Source: CAZZKF01 sp964654995 (GTDB lineage Bacteria > Pseudomonadota > Alphaproteobacteria > CAZZKF01). From it: a stretch of DNA of 64,000 bases. Position numbers and translations under genes: made by a program. The notes below the pieces were generated by a model that saw nothing but the letters and a program-made list of their open reading frames with translations, made no database searches and had not been told where the DNA came from. The DNA lies in the NCBI GenBank assembly GCA_964654995.1, contig CAZZKF010000002.1:1-64000 (forward strand). The letters are read 5' to 3'. This document shows, piece after piece, positions 16,739 to 26,900 of the stretch (the first letter of the stretch is position 1; every line of letters begins with the position of its first letter).

Positions 16739-17917
16739 TCAGGCCGCCTGGCTGCGCAGGCGCTCGACCTGGGCGCTTACTGTCTCGATGGCAAAATCGA
16801 TTTCCTGCTCGCTGGTGAACCGGCCGAGGCCGAAGCGAACGGCCGCTGCCACCTCGTCATCCGCCAGCCCCAGCGCGGCCAGCACATGCGAGGGCTCGCG
16901 CTCGGCCGAGGCGCAGGCCGCCCCCCAGGACACCGCTAGGTCGCGAAGGCCGGCGATCAGCAGATCGGAGCGCACGCCTGCAAAGCTCAGGTTGAGGTTT
17001 CCGGGCCAGCGCCGGGTCGCATGGCCGTTGAGACGCACGCCCGACAAGCGTTCCCGCAAGCCATCGAGCAGGCGCTTCGACAAAGTTTGGATGCGGGCAC
17101 GATCGGCCTCCATCTCCTGGGCTGCCAGCGCACAGGCCGTGCCCAGCCCGACGCATTGGGCCGGGGCCAGCGTGCCGGAGCGCACCCCCATTTCCTGGCC
17201 ACCGCCGGAAAACAGCGGCTCCAGCCGGATGCGGCGGCGGCGATAGAGCGCGCCCACGCCCTTGGGACCGTAAATCTTGTGGCCCGAGATGCTCATCAGG
17301 TCAATGTTCATGGCCTTCACGTCCAGCGGGATCTTGCCGACCCCTTGCGCCGCGTCGGTGTGAAACAGAACCCCATGGGCGTGCGCCAGCGCGCCGATTT
17401 CCGCCAACGGCTGAATTACGCCGATTTCGTTGTTCACCGCCATGACCGAGATCAGAACCGTGCGCTCGGTGATCGCCGCCGCAAGCGCGTCGAGATCAAT
17501 GAGCCCGTCCGCATCGACCGGCAGATAGGTGACCGCAAAGCCCTCGCGCTCCAGGGACCGCGCCGACTCTAGAACGCATTTATGCTCGGTGGACACGGTG
17601 ATGAGGTGATTGCGCCGCGCGCCATAGGCCCGCGCCACGCCCTTGAGCGCCAGATTGTTGGACTCGGTGGCGCCCGAGGTAAAGACGATGTCGCGGGGCT
17701 CGGCGCCGATCAGGGCGGCCACCTGCTCACGCGCCCGCTCGACCGCCTCGGCCGCCTCCCAGCCAAAAACGTGGGAGGTCGAATGGGGGTTGCCGAAGGT
17801 GTCGGTCAAGTACGGCATCATCGCGTCCAGCACCCGCCGATCGAGTGGCGTGGTCGCCTGATAATCCATATAGACCGGTAACTTAAGGCCTTTTTCCTGG
17901 CTTTCGGATGAAGGCAT
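16739..17917 (-). CDS. iscS: Cysteine desulfurase IscS
   Basis: A 392-residue PLP enzyme that removes sulfur from cysteine. N-terminal VYMDYQATTPLD, the histidine of STEHKCVLESA, the PLP lysine in SISGHKIYGPKG, and the sulfur-carrying cysteine in GAACASAEREPSHVL are all in place, with the long cysteine loop of IscS rather than SufS. It lies three bases after a second desulfurase gene, an unusual tandem. It should feed Fe-S assembly, tRNA thiolation and ThiS-ThiG. Confidence 0.92.
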   Translation of the reverse strand: MPSSESQEKGLKLPVYMDYQATTPLDRRVLDAMMPYLTDTFGNPHSTSHVFGWEAAEAVERAREQVAALIGAEPRDIVFTSGATESNNLALKGVARAYGARRNHLITVSTEHKCVLESARSLEREGFAVTYLPVDADGLIDLDALAAAITERTVLISVMAVNNEIGVIQPLAEIGALAHAHGVLFHTDAAQGVGKIPLDVKAMNIDLMSISGHKIYGPKGVGALYRRRRIRLEPLFSGGGQEMGVRSGTLAPAQCVGLGTACALAAQEMEADRARIQTLSKRLLDGLRERLSGVRLNGHATRRWPGNLNLSFAGVRSDLLIAGLRDLAVSWGAACASAEREPSHVLAALGLADDEVAAAVRFGLGRFTSEQEIDFAIETVSAQVERLRSQAA

Positions 17918-17920
17918 GAC

Positions 17921-19087
17921 CTAACGTCCCAGTGCCCGCTGCTTGCCGGAGTCCGGGTCGGCCGGCGCCGTACCCACCAGCCTTTCATAAAGCGCCAGCC
18001 AGCAGCTTGCAAAGGCTTCGACATCCTGGGCCTGCGTTGTCCAGCCGAGGCTGATGCGAATCGCCTGGCCAGCCAGCTCCGGCGCGACGCCCATCGCGAC
18101 GAGCACCGACGAGGCCCGAACCTTGCCGGACGAACAGGCCGAGCCGGCGCTGACCGCGAAGCCGTCGAGATCGAAGGCGATCACCTGGGTCTCGGCCGCC
18201 ACGCCGGGCATCGCCAGGCACGAGGTGTTGGCCAGCCGTGGCGCTTCGGCACCGAACACCTGCACCTCCGGGACCGCGTGGCGCAGCCGCGCCTCGAGCC
18301 GGTCGCGCAGGTCGGCCAGCGCCGCGAAACGCTCGAGATTGTCGCCTGCGAGCCGCGCCGCCACACCGAAGCCGACAATGCCCGGCAAATTCTCGGTGCC
18401 CGAGCGTCGCCCGGATTCCTGGCCGCCGCCAATGATGCGGGCAGCGACCTGCGTGCCCTCGCGCATAACCAGCGCGCCGACACCCATCGGCCCGGCGATC
18501 TTGTGGGCCGACAGGCTCAGATAATCGACGCCCAGGGCGGCAAAATCGATGGCGATCTTGCCGGCCGCCTGCACCGCGTCGCAATGGACGCGGGCACCGC
18601 GGGCGCGGGCCAGGGCGGCAATTTCGGCGACCGGCTGAATGACGCCGGTTTCATTGTTGGCCAGCATCACCGAGACCAGATCGCCCTCACTCAGACTCTC
18701 GAATTCGGTGGCGCACCGATCGATGTCGATACGGCCATCCCGTGTGACCGGAAGGATACGAACCTCACGGCCGCTGTGCTCGGCCGCCGCCTGCACCGAC
18801 GGGTGCTCGATCGCCGAGATGAACAGGCGCCGCGCCCCGGATTCCAGCACCGCCATATTGTTGGCCTCGGTGCCGCCACTGGTAAAGACGATCTGGCGCG
18901 GCTCAACCCCGACCAGGCCGGCGACTTCTGCGCGCGCATCTTCGATCATCCGCCGCGCGCGCCGCCCCGGGCCATGCACCGACGAGGGATTGCCGACGCA
19001 CTCCAGTGCCCGCGCCACCGCCTCGGCGACTTCCGGGCGCACGCACGTCGTCGCATTGTGATCCAGATAAACCGATGTGCCGGTCAT
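17921..19087 (-). CDS. Second cysteine desulfurase (IscS/NifS-like)
   Basis: A 388-residue class V aminotransferase paralogous to IscS. It has VYLDHNATTCVRPEV at the N-terminus, SAIEHPSVQAAAE (PLP-stacking His), LSAHKIAGPMGVGA (PLP Lys) and GSACSSGKVRASSVL (active Cys). The cysteine loop and body differ from the downstream IscS, so this is an older paralogue, not a recent duplicate. Such a gene directly after iscR is common in alphaproteobacterial iscR-suf loci. I set the start at 19087; the long upstream frame runs through iscR in another phase. Confidence 0.9.
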   Translation of the reverse strand: MTGTSVYLDHNATTCVRPEVAEAVARALECVGNPSSVHGPGRRARRMIEDARAEVAGLVGVEPRQIVFTSGGTEANNMAVLESGARRLFISAIEHPSVQAAAEHSGREVRILPVTRDGRIDIDRCATEFESLSEGDLVSVMLANNETGVIQPVAEIAALARARGARVHCDAVQAAGKIAIDFAALGVDYLSLSAHKIAGPMGVGALVMREGTQVAARIIGGGQESGRRSGTENLPGIVGFGVAARLAGDNLERFAALADLRDRLEARLRHAVPEVQVFGAEAPRLANTSCLAMPGVAAETQVIAFDLDGFAVSAGSACSSGKVRASSVLVAMGVAPELAGQAIRISLGWTTQAQDVEAFASCWLALYERLVGTAPADPDSGKQRALGR

Positions 19088-19112
19088 GGCACAGCCTGAA
19101 TGAATTGGCGGA

Positions 19113-19625
19113 TCAACCAAGCCGGCCGGTCCGCCCGGCAGCCCCAACGGGAAGATCGTTGCCATTGCCCCGGGCCCGCGGCAGCGGCCCGTCAAACAGC
19201 GTCGAGCGCCCGAGAATCCGCTTGTCCAGCACGTCGGCCACGGTGATCGAACTGAGGAACAGATAGATCTGGTTGCCCAGCTCCTCCCACAGATCGTGGG
19301 TGATGCAGCGGCTGGCGTCACTGCGGCAGCCGCGTGGCGAACCGGGCTTGCACCGTGTCGCGCTCAACGGCTCGTCAACCGCCATGATGATGTCGGAAAT
19401 GCGGCAATCCTCGGGCGCGCGGCCCAGCATGTAGCCGCCGCCCGGTCCACGCACCCCCTTCACCAGGCCGGCGCGTCGCAACCGCCCGAACAGCTGTTCC
19501 AGATAGGACAGCGAAATTTCCTGACGCTCGGCGATCTCGGCCAGGGTGACCGGTCGGCCCTTCTGATGCAGGGCCAGATCGACGATCGCCATCACCGAAT
19601 AGCGTCCTCGCGTGCTCAGTTTCAC
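19113..19625 (-). CDS. iscR: Rrf2-family Fe-S cluster regulator IscR
   Basis: A 170-residue transcription factor: winged helix-turn-helix from MKLSTRGRYSVMAIVDLAL to LVKGVRGPGGGYMLGR, then the cluster-binding region with Cys92, Cys100, Cys107 and His110 (TRC...GC...RCITHDLWEEL). The spacing is slightly longer than the Cys92/98/104-His107 of E. coli IscR. Holo-IscR represses the isc operon when clusters are abundant. It starts at GTG after GGGGGAG. An IscR-type box overlaps the operon promoter upstream of cysE, consistent with autoregulation. Confidence 0.92.
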   Translation of the reverse strand: MKLSTRGRYSVMAIVDLALHQKGRPVTLAEIAERQEISLSYLEQLFGRLRRAGLVKGVRGPGGGYMLGRAPEDCRISDIIMAVDEPLSATRCKPGSPRGCRSDASRCITHDLWEELGNQIYLFLSSITVADVLDKRILGRSTLFDGPLPRARGNGNDLPVGAAGRTGRLG

Positions 19626-19692
19626 AAGATTTCTCCCCCTTGCGCCGGTCGGAACGAAAGCCGCCCGCCGGCCTCAAGTCACATTGACAGGC

Positions 19693-20445
19693 TCATCCCG
19701 GGCTCGCACCGCCTTCGCCGGCCACATCTTCATCAGTCACATCGTCCGACGGGTGCGCCGCATAGAGGCCTTCGCCCCGATGTTCGGTGAGCTCGCCCTC
19801 GAGCTGCTCGACCCGGGCACTCAGGCTTTGCACGGTATTGAGGAGCGCGTTCAATGAGCGGCTGACCGGGTCCGGCAACTCGCCGGCCGGGGTGCCGTAG
19901 GCACAGAATTCCTCGTCATCCTTGGGGGCGCGCCGCACCGCCTTGGCCGGCACGCCGACGACGGTGGCATGATCGGCGACATCCTTGACAACGACCGCGT
20001 TGGAGCCGATCCGCGCCCCTTCGCCAATGGTGATCGGGCCCAGCACCTTGGCACCGGCGCCGACGATGACCCCGTCCCGCAGGGTCGGATGGCGCTTGCC
20101 CTTTTCCAGCGAGGTACCGCCCAGGGTCACGCCCTGATACAAGGTCACGTCGTTGCCGATCTCGGTGGTCTCGCCGATCACCACGCCCATCCCGTGATCG
20201 ATGAAAAAGCCACGGCCGATTTCGGCCGCCGGGTGAATCTCGATCCCGGTCAGCCAGCGCCCGAGATGGGAAATCACGCGGCCCAGCAGCTTGAAGCCGC
20301 GCCGCCACAGCCCATGCGCCAGGCGGTAGAAAAGCACCGCATGAAAGCCGGGATAGGCCAGGACCACCTCGAGACGCGAGCGTGCCGCCGGATCGCGCGT
20401 CAGGGCGGCGTCAATGTCGCTTCGCAGTTCCTCGAAAAGTCTCAT
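19693..20445 (-). CDS. cysE: Serine O-acetyltransferase
   Basis: A 250-residue enzyme making O-acetylserine for cysteine synthesis. It has the N-terminal helical domain (MRLFEELRSDIDAALTRDPA), then left-handed hexapeptide repeats: IHPAAEIGRGFFIDHGMGVVIG with the catalytic His, IGNDVTLYQGVTLGG, and GARIGSNAVVVKDV. A C-terminal extension of about 60 residues is acidic and partly coiled-coil. Being first gene of the isc operon makes sense: it makes the cysteine that the desulfurases consume. The start at 20445 follows AAGGG. Confidence 0.93.
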   Translation of the reverse strand: MRLFEELRSDIDAALTRDPAARSRLEVVLAYPGFHAVLFYRLAHGLWRRGFKLLGRVISHLGRWLTGIEIHPAAEIGRGFFIDHGMGVVIGETTEIGNDVTLYQGVTLGGTSLEKGKRHPTLRDGVIVGAGAKVLGPITIGEGARIGSNAVVVKDVADHATVVGVPAKAVRRAPKDDEEFCAYGTPAGELPDPVSRSLNALLNTVQSLSARVEQLEGELTEHRGEGLYAAHPSDDVTDEDVAGEGGASPG

Positions 20446-20551
20446 CAGACCCTTGCGCTTTCGGATCGGGAATATGATATAACCTTGCGCGGCCCGGTGA
20501 CAGGCCCCGCAGCCACCCTGTGCGCAACGGAATGAACGCCTGAGATCCGGA

Positions 20552-20588
20552 TATAACCGGTTATAGATATCCCGACTGGACAAGTCAA
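20552..20588 (-). promoter_or_regulatory. Operon promoter with IscR-type operator (cysE-iscR-iscS)
   Basis: On the minus strand TTGACT (20588-20583), a 17-base spacer and TATAAC (20565-20560) form a strong sigma-70 promoter about 115 bases before cysE. The inverted repeat GACT-N5-AGTC (20574-20586) overlaps the -35 and spacer, matching the core of the E. coli IscR type 1 site. A perfect 14-bp palindrome TATAACCGGTTATA (20552-20565) covers the -10. Confidence 0.65.
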
Positions 20589-20742
20589 GTTTTGTCGAGG
20601 TGTATGCTGTAAGCGGCTTGGAGTTATTATAAAAAACCAGATCGACAGGCCAGTTTTTTCCACATATTCGATGCAGTTTAGCGCGACTGTGACAGCGGGT
20701 CGCGCGGCCTGATACGCTCTAGAGAACGAGACGGATTACCGA

Positions 20743-21390
20743 ATGCCAGACGTGATTTTCAACGGTCCCGCCGGTCGGCTGGAAGGGCGCTACACCCCGG
20801 GCGCCGGCCCGGCCGCGCCGATTGCCATCGTGCTGCACCCGCACCCGCAGTTCGGCGGCACCATGAACAACAAGGTGGTTTACCGTATTTTCCATGCCTT
20901 TGCCCGGCGTGGATTTGCCACCCTGCGGTTCAACTTCCGCGGCGTCGGGCGCAGCCAGGGCACCTTTGACAACGGTGTTGGCGAATTGAGCGATGCGGCC
21001 GCCGCACTCGACTGGCTGCAGACCTTCAACCCGGATGCGCCGCATTGCTGGATCGCAGGCTTTTCTTTCGGGGCATGGATTTCGATGCAGCTTCTGATGC
21101 GCCGCCCCGAAATCGCCAGCTTCATTTCGGTGGCGCCGCCGGCCAACATGTATGATTTTGGCTTTCTGGCGCCATGCCCGTCCTCCGGCCTGATCGTTCA
21201 GGGCACCGCCGACGAGGTGGTCTCCGAAAGCTCGGTCGCCAAGCTTGCGGCCAAGGTCAGCAGCCAGAAGTCGATCACCGTCAAATACGCCAAGATCGAG
21301 GGCGCCAACCATTTCTTCAGCGACAAGCTCGATGAAATGATGCAGGTGATCGACGACTATCTGACCAGCCGTCTCGGCCCCCCGGCCTAG
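20743..21390 (+). CDS. Alpha/beta hydrolase
   Basis: A 215-residue cytosolic hydrolase. The nucleophile elbow GFSFGAW (near residues 106-112) carries the catalytic Ser; the oxyanion region HPHPQFGGTMNNKVVY and C-terminal ANHFFSDKLDE supply the catalytic His. This compact form (often labelled dienelactone-hydrolase-like) sits beside iscR loci in many alphaproteobacteria, though its substrate is unknown. It is divergent from cysE. Its stop codon overlaps that of anmK, which converges on it. Confidence 0.8.
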   Translation: MPDVIFNGPAGRLEGRYTPGAGPAAPIAIVLHPHPQFGGTMNNKVVYRIFHAFARRGFATLRFNFRGVGRSQGTFDNGVGELSDAAAALDWLQTFNPDAPHCWIAGFSFGAWISMQLLMRRPEIASFISVAPPANMYDFGFLAPCPSSGLIVQGTADEVVSESSVAKLAAKVSSQKSITVKYAKIEGANHFFSDKLDEMMQVIDDYLTSRLGPPA

Positions 21391-22550
21391 CGCACCGGTG
21401 CCCGGGTCAGGCGCCCGCCGGTGATCGGCCGGGGCACGCCGGTGGTGCCGGGAAAGCTGAGCGCCAGGCCCTCAAGACTGCGCACCGCGAGATAGGCGAA
21501 GGCTTCGGCCTCCAGCGCATCGCCGCGCCAGCCCTGGCTCTCGACCGGCTCGACCGCCACACCCAGTTCGGCCGCCAGCGCCGCCATCAGTGTGGCGTTA
21601 TGGCGCCCGCCGCCGGTGACCAGCCAGCGCCGCGCCGGCTCGGGAAACAGGGCGGCCCCGGCCGCCACCGCACGCGCCACCCAGGCGGTGAGCGTCGCGG
21701 CACCGTCGGCCAGCGACAGGGACGCCGCGGCGTCAATCGAAAGGTCGTTGCGATCCAGAGACTTCGGCAGCGCCCGGGCAAAATAGGGCTGATCCATCAG
21801 CCGCCCGAGCACCCGGTCATCGATGCGGCCGCCGGCGGCCAGCCGGCCGTCTACGTCCATCTCGCCCGCCCCATGGGCCCGCAGCCAGTCGTCGATGGGG
21901 GCGTTGCCGGGGCCGGTATCGAAGGCCATCAGCGCCTCTTGCGGGCAATCGCCAACGGCGTCGGGATCCGGAATCCAGGTGACATTGGCAACCCCGCCGA
22001 TGTTCAGCACCGCCAGGGGCCACACTTCATTGGGCCGAAGCCCGGGCAAATCGGCCCGGGCCAGCGCCAGATGATAGACCGGGGCCAGGGGCGCGCCCTG
22101 GCCGCCGGCCGCCATGTCGGCACCGCGAAAATCACTGACCACATCGATCGCGGTCAGCTCGGCCAGCAGCGCCGGGTCGCCGATCTGCCATGTCCAGCCG
22201 CCCTCTGGGCAGTGCAGAACCGTATGACCGTGAAATCCGATTACATCGATATTTTCGGGTGTTAGGTCGCTTTCCTTGAGCAATTCATGAATCACGTCGG
22301 CGTGTACCCGGGTGATCATCTCCTGGGCTTCGATCAGCACATCGGGCGGCGTGTCCCGAACCTCGGGCGCCGCTGCCCGCACCGCCGCATCCAGCAGGTC
22401 GCGGTCGGCCGGCTCGTATGGTCGGGTCGTCCAAGGCCCGAACCCGTGGATCGTGGTGCCACAGGTGCGCACAATGGCGGCGTCGATGCCGTCCATCGAG
22501 GTACCGCTCATCAAGCCGATCGCGGTTCTGATGCGTGACGCCTGGTTCAT
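21387..22550 (-). CDS. anmK: Anhydro-N-acetylmuramic acid kinase
   Basis: A 387-residue ASKHA-fold kinase that cleaves and phosphorylates 1,6-anhydroMurNAc to MurNAc-6-P during murein recycling. N-terminal IGLMSGTSMDGIDAAIV is diagnostic; ATP-binding segments include FDTGPGNAPIDDWLR and LVTGGGRHNATLM. It is divergent from tyrS, a neighbour it has in many proteobacteria, and its stop overlaps the hydrolase stop by four bases. It complements the AmiC and PBP1A genes at 35-38.7 kb. Confidence 0.94.
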   Translation of the reverse strand: MNQASRIRTAIGLMSGTSMDGIDAAIVRTCGTTIHGFGPWTTRPYEPADRDLLDAAVRAAAPEVRDTPPDVLIEAQEMITRVHADVIHELLKESDLTPENIDVIGFHGHTVLHCPEGGWTWQIGDPALLAELTAIDVVSDFRGADMAAGGQGAPLAPVYHLALARADLPGLRPNEVWPLAVLNIGGVANVTWIPDPDAVGDCPQEALMAFDTGPGNAPIDDWLRAHGAGEMDVDGRLAAGGRIDDRVLGRLMDQPYFARALPKSLDRNDLSIDAAASLSLADGAATLTAWVARAVAAGAALFPEPARRWLVTGGGRHNATLMAALAAELGVAVEPVESQGWRGDALEAEAFAYLAVRSLEGLALSFPGTTGVPRPITGGRLTRAPVR

Positions 22551-22672
22551 GGCTTCTCGTTCCCCTGCGCCGCCAGTCTAGGCGGCGTTGTGGGGGGCCG
22601 GCAATTGTGTTACATGATCGACCGCCGGCGCCGGCCGGCGGCACGCCTGAAACAGACCAGATCAGACCTCCG

Positions 22673-23932
22673 ATGACACGTTTTCGCTCGGACTTCCTGC
22701 GCACCATCGAGGCGCGCGCCTATCTGCATCAGTGTACCGACCCCGAAGGGCTCGATGAGCTGGCGTGCAGCCAGGCCATCGCCGGCTACATCGGCTTCGA
22801 CTGCACGGCGCCAAGCCTGCACGTCGGCAGCCTGGTGCAGATCATGTTGCTGCGCCATCTGCAGCGCAGCGGTCACCGGCCGATCGTGCTGCTCGGCGGC
22901 GGCACCACCAAGATCGGTGACCCGTCGGGCCGGGATGAATCGCGCCGGCTGCTGAGCGAAGAGGAAATCGCCGCCAACACTGCCGCCATCCGCGCCGTCA
23001 TCGGCCGGTTTCTCAGCTTTGGCGATGGCCCGCAGGACGCCATTCTGGTCGACAACGCCGAATGGCTGGACGGCCTCGCCTTGATCCCCTTCCTGCGCGA
23101 CTACGGGCGCCATTTCTCGATCAACCGGATGCTGACCATGGACAGCGTGCGCCTGCGCCTCGAGCGTGAGCAGCCGCTCTCCTTTCTCGAGTTCAATTAC
23201 ATGGTGCTCCAGGCCTATGATTTTCTCGAGCTCTACCGGCGCTACGACTGCCGGTTGCAGATGGGCGGCTCGGACCAGTGGGGCAACATCGTCGCCGGCA
23301 TCGATCTGGCGCGCCGGGTCGAGCAGGCAACTCTCTTCGGCCTGACCGCGCCGCTGATCACCACCAGCGCCGGCATCAAGATGGGCAAGACGGCGGAAGG
23401 CGCCGTCTGGCTCAGCCCCGAGCTGCTCTCGCCCTACGACTACTGGCAGTTCTGGCGCAATACCGATGATGCCGATGTCGGGCGTTTCCTGCGCCTGTTC
23501 ACCGAGCTGCCGCTCGACGAGATCGCCCGGCTGGAGCGCCTCGAAGGCGAAGAGATCAATGCCGCCAAAAAGGTGCTGGCCAACGAGGCGACCCGGCTGT
23601 GCCATGGCGAGGCGGCGGCACGCGCCGCCGAAGAGACGGCGCGGCGCACCTTCGAGGAAGGCGCGATCGGTGCCGACCTGCCGACCCTGGAGGTTGCGCC
23701 CGCCCGCCTTGAAGCTGGCATCCCCGCCTACGTACTGTTGCGCGAGGCCGGGCTGTGTGCGTCGAACGGCGAGGCCCGGCGCCTGATCCGCGGCGGTGGC
23801 GCGCGATTGAACGGCGAGAAGATCACGGCTGAAGACACCCCGATTTCAACCCGTGATCTTGGCCCCGACGGACTGCTCAAGCTGTCGGCCGGCCGCAAGC
23901 GCCACGCCCTGGTGCGCATTCAGCCGCAATAG
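22673..23932 (+). CDS. tyrS: Tyrosyl-tRNA synthetase
   Basis: A 419-residue class I aminoacyl-tRNA synthetase. The HIGH-equivalent is SLHVGSLVQ, the KMSKS-equivalent is KMGKTAEG, and tyrosine-binding segments QAYDFLELYRRY and GGSDQWGNI are present. A C-terminal S4 RNA-binding domain (CASNGEARRLIRGGGARLNGEKI) completes the TyrS architecture at normal length. The start at 22673 gives the standard N-terminus; the frame extends further upstream without similarity. Confidence 0.96.
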   Translation: MTRFRSDFLRTIEARAYLHQCTDPEGLDELACSQAIAGYIGFDCTAPSLHVGSLVQIMLLRHLQRSGHRPIVLLGGGTTKIGDPSGRDESRRLLSEEEIAANTAAIRAVIGRFLSFGDGPQDAILVDNAEWLDGLALIPFLRDYGRHFSINRMLTMDSVRLRLEREQPLSFLEFNYMVLQAYDFLELYRRYDCRLQMGGSDQWGNIVAGIDLARRVEQATLFGLTAPLITTSAGIKMGKTAEGAVWLSPELLSPYDYWQFWRNTDDADVGRFLRLFTELPLDEIARLERLEGEEINAAKKVLANEATRLCHGEAAARAAEETARRTFEEGAIGADLPTLEVAPARLEAGIPAYVLLREAGLCASNGEARRLIRGGGARLNGEKITAEDTPISTRDLGPDGLLKLSAGRKRHALVRIQPQ

Positions 23933-23945
23933 GTACGTTCGAACC

Positions 23946-26900
23946 TCAGCCGTCGTCAGGAGCCGCTGGTGCCGGCGTTTCCGGTTCGCTCGCGGGCTCC
24001 GTTTCATCCGGGGGTGGCGGCGGCGCCGGATCAGCCGGGACAACGCTGTCCGGCGCGTCTTCGGCCGGTGCGACGGCGTCCGGTTCGCTTGGTACGGCAC
24101 CGTCGATCTTGTCGTCGGCGGTTTCGCCCTCGGCCGGGCGTTCGGGTTCGGGCACCGAGCCGCCGAACAGGCTGCGCAGAATCCCCGGCGCCAGGCCTGA
24201 GAGCGGATTGACCGAAATCTCGGGCGCGTCGCGAGCACCGCTGACCTTGTAGGTAAAGGCGAACAGGCCCTCGCCCTTGGGTCCGGTCAGGATGGTACCG
24301 ACGATCGGCAGGCTGCGCAGAATCGTGTTCAGCGTATAGGCCGGGATGACGGTGCCGCGCATCTCGATGGTCGAGCGGCGGTTGTCGACCCAGCCCTCGA
24401 CGGTGATGCCCAAGGCCGGCCCGTGGGCCCGCGCCTTTCTGGTGCGCAGCAGGCCGTCCTTGAGGGTAAACGGTATCTTCAACTTCCTGAAGGTGATCCC
24501 CTCGCCATTGAGCAGCTCGCCGATACCGGTGAGCGAACCGAGTGTCAGGATGCGGGCGAGGACCGGCGCATTCACCACCCGGAACCCCTTGACCAGCAAT
24601 TCGCCTTCCATCGGACTGCCGGCCACCGTATCGTCGATCCTGGCGGTCAGCGTCAGCTCGCCACCGATACCGTTGTCATAGATGCCCAGCGCCCGGGCGA
24701 CACGCCCGGCATCGGTCGAGCGAATCTCCAGACTGCGGGTATCGCCCTCGCTGGTCATGACAAAGCTGAGCGGTGCGCCGTCCTCGAATTCGGCCTCGGC
24801 CCGGGCCGCGCGCCAGCGGTCCTGGTGATAGCTCGCCTGGGCGGAAAAATTGCCGATTTCCACATCGCCTTCGGCGATCACGGTTTCGAAACTGACCTGG
24901 GCATCGAAATCCGGCGGGCTCGCCCGCAGGGCCGAGGGCACGAGCAGCGAGCGTATCAGCGGCCGGATATCGAATGAGGGGCCGTCGAGCGTGATCGCCA
25001 GCACCCCGTCGGCGCCGCGCTCGGCCCGGGCCGACAATTCGGTGCGGCCATGCTTCAAGTGATCGATGGCAAAGGATTCGAGTCCTTCGTCCGGGCCGAG
25101 AACGAACTGTCCGTCCGCCTCCAGATCCGGAGCGATGAGGCGGAAATGGTCGGCCCGCAATCGATCTCCGTCCGAGCGCAACGGCACCTCGAGGCGCGCC
25201 GGTGCGCCCACCGGTTTCATCCAGCCGAGCTCGTGCACCGTCACATCGGCGCCCGAAAGATCGAAGCGCATCAAGCCCTCATCGACCCGCCGGCCACGGC
25301 CGGTCACCGTGAGCACCGCGTCGATCGGGCCCCGCACATAGCCGGCACCGGGCAGACCGAGACGGTCCAGATCCCCCTCTCCCAGCGTCGCGGCCAGCCG
25401 ATAGCGGCTGCTTGAGCCTTGCCGGTTGGTGAAGTCCTCGTCCCAGGACAAGGCAAAGGGCACGTCGTTGAGGCGGATCTCGCCGCTGGCGGCGAGCCTG
25501 CGGTGAGTCGCCCGCACTCTTAAGTCCCCGCCGTCGATACGGAAGGACTTGAGCAAATTGGCGATGGAGGCGTCGCTCACCCGGGCATCCGCCTCGAACC
25601 ACACCTGCTCGAAGGTCAGCCTGGGCACCAGCGGGAAGCGGAACCGCGCCCGGGTCTCGGCATGGCCGCCGGCATCCGCCGGATCAATGCCCACGCGCGT
25701 CATAAATTCCAGTGGCGGATAGTCGAGCATCCGCAGCGATTCCGCCAGCGACCCCGACACGGTGAGGGAAATATCGGCGGTCGCCTTGCCGCGACGGTTG
25801 ATCTTGTCGAGGAAAATCCGGCCGCCTTCAATCGTCAGGCCAGCGACGTGGCCGCGTTCGACTTCGACATCGAGAAAGCCGTTGGTCAGCCGGCCGAACC
25901 CGTGGGCATCTTCGAGCAGCGGAAAAGCCTTGACGAATCGGGCGACCAGATCGGTGCCGCGAAAGCGAACGTCGATGGTATCGGCCGGCAGCGGGCGAAC
26001 CTTCAGCATGCCGGGCTTGATGTCGACCTGCACGCTGCCCTCCGGGAAGCGCCCGGAGCGGATGTTGGCGGCGACCCAACGCCGGGCATTGGGCGCCAGC
26101 GGCAGCGGCCAGTATCGGTGCACGTCGGCGACCGTCAGGTCCTGAAACTGGCCGTAAAAACGAATCCCTGTGCCGTCGGCCCCGAAAGTGACGCGCCCCT
26201 CGCCCTCCACCGCGCCGCGGCCGAAACGGACGTAAAGGGCGTCGACCGCCAGCTCGACCGCGGCCTTGTCAAAGCGGGCGCGCAGGCTGGCGCCATCGAC
26301 CGGCACCGGCTCCGGGTACACCGCGGGCAGGTTGAGGCGCCCCTCGGCCACCGAAACATCGATGTCGATATTTTCCACCACGCCATCGGGTGACAGCGTC
26401 AGGCCGAGGGTGCCGGTCAGCGGTGCGTCCAGTGGCGCCAGCTGGCCAAGCAGGCCCTTGACCCCGGCAAAGGCGGCCGGAACCACATCGAAAAAGCCGA
26501 TCCGGATGCGGGTGTTTTCGGTCCGCGCCTGATAGCCGATCTCGGCCTCGATCCGCCACAACTGCCCGAGAACGCCGAGGTGCCCGGAGACCGTGCCGCT
26601 GAGGCCGGCGGCATCGCGCCGCAACTCGACGGCCGCGTCGGGCAGCCGCCACAAGGTGTCCGACTGTTGATCGTAGAGCAGGAAATCGCCGTCGGCGACG
26701 CGGATTCGCTCGAGATACGCGCCGGTCGAGCCCGGTGCCGGATGCTGCGAAAGAATCGACAACAGTGCCGCCAGCAGCCGAGTCGAGCCCGGCGGCTGGG
26801 CCGGTTCTCCGGGCACCGTGGCGCCCAGCATGACGCGGCCTTCTTCGGTCCGCAGCAGCCGCGCCGTCGGGCCGCGGACCGTCAATTCGCGCGGCGCCAG

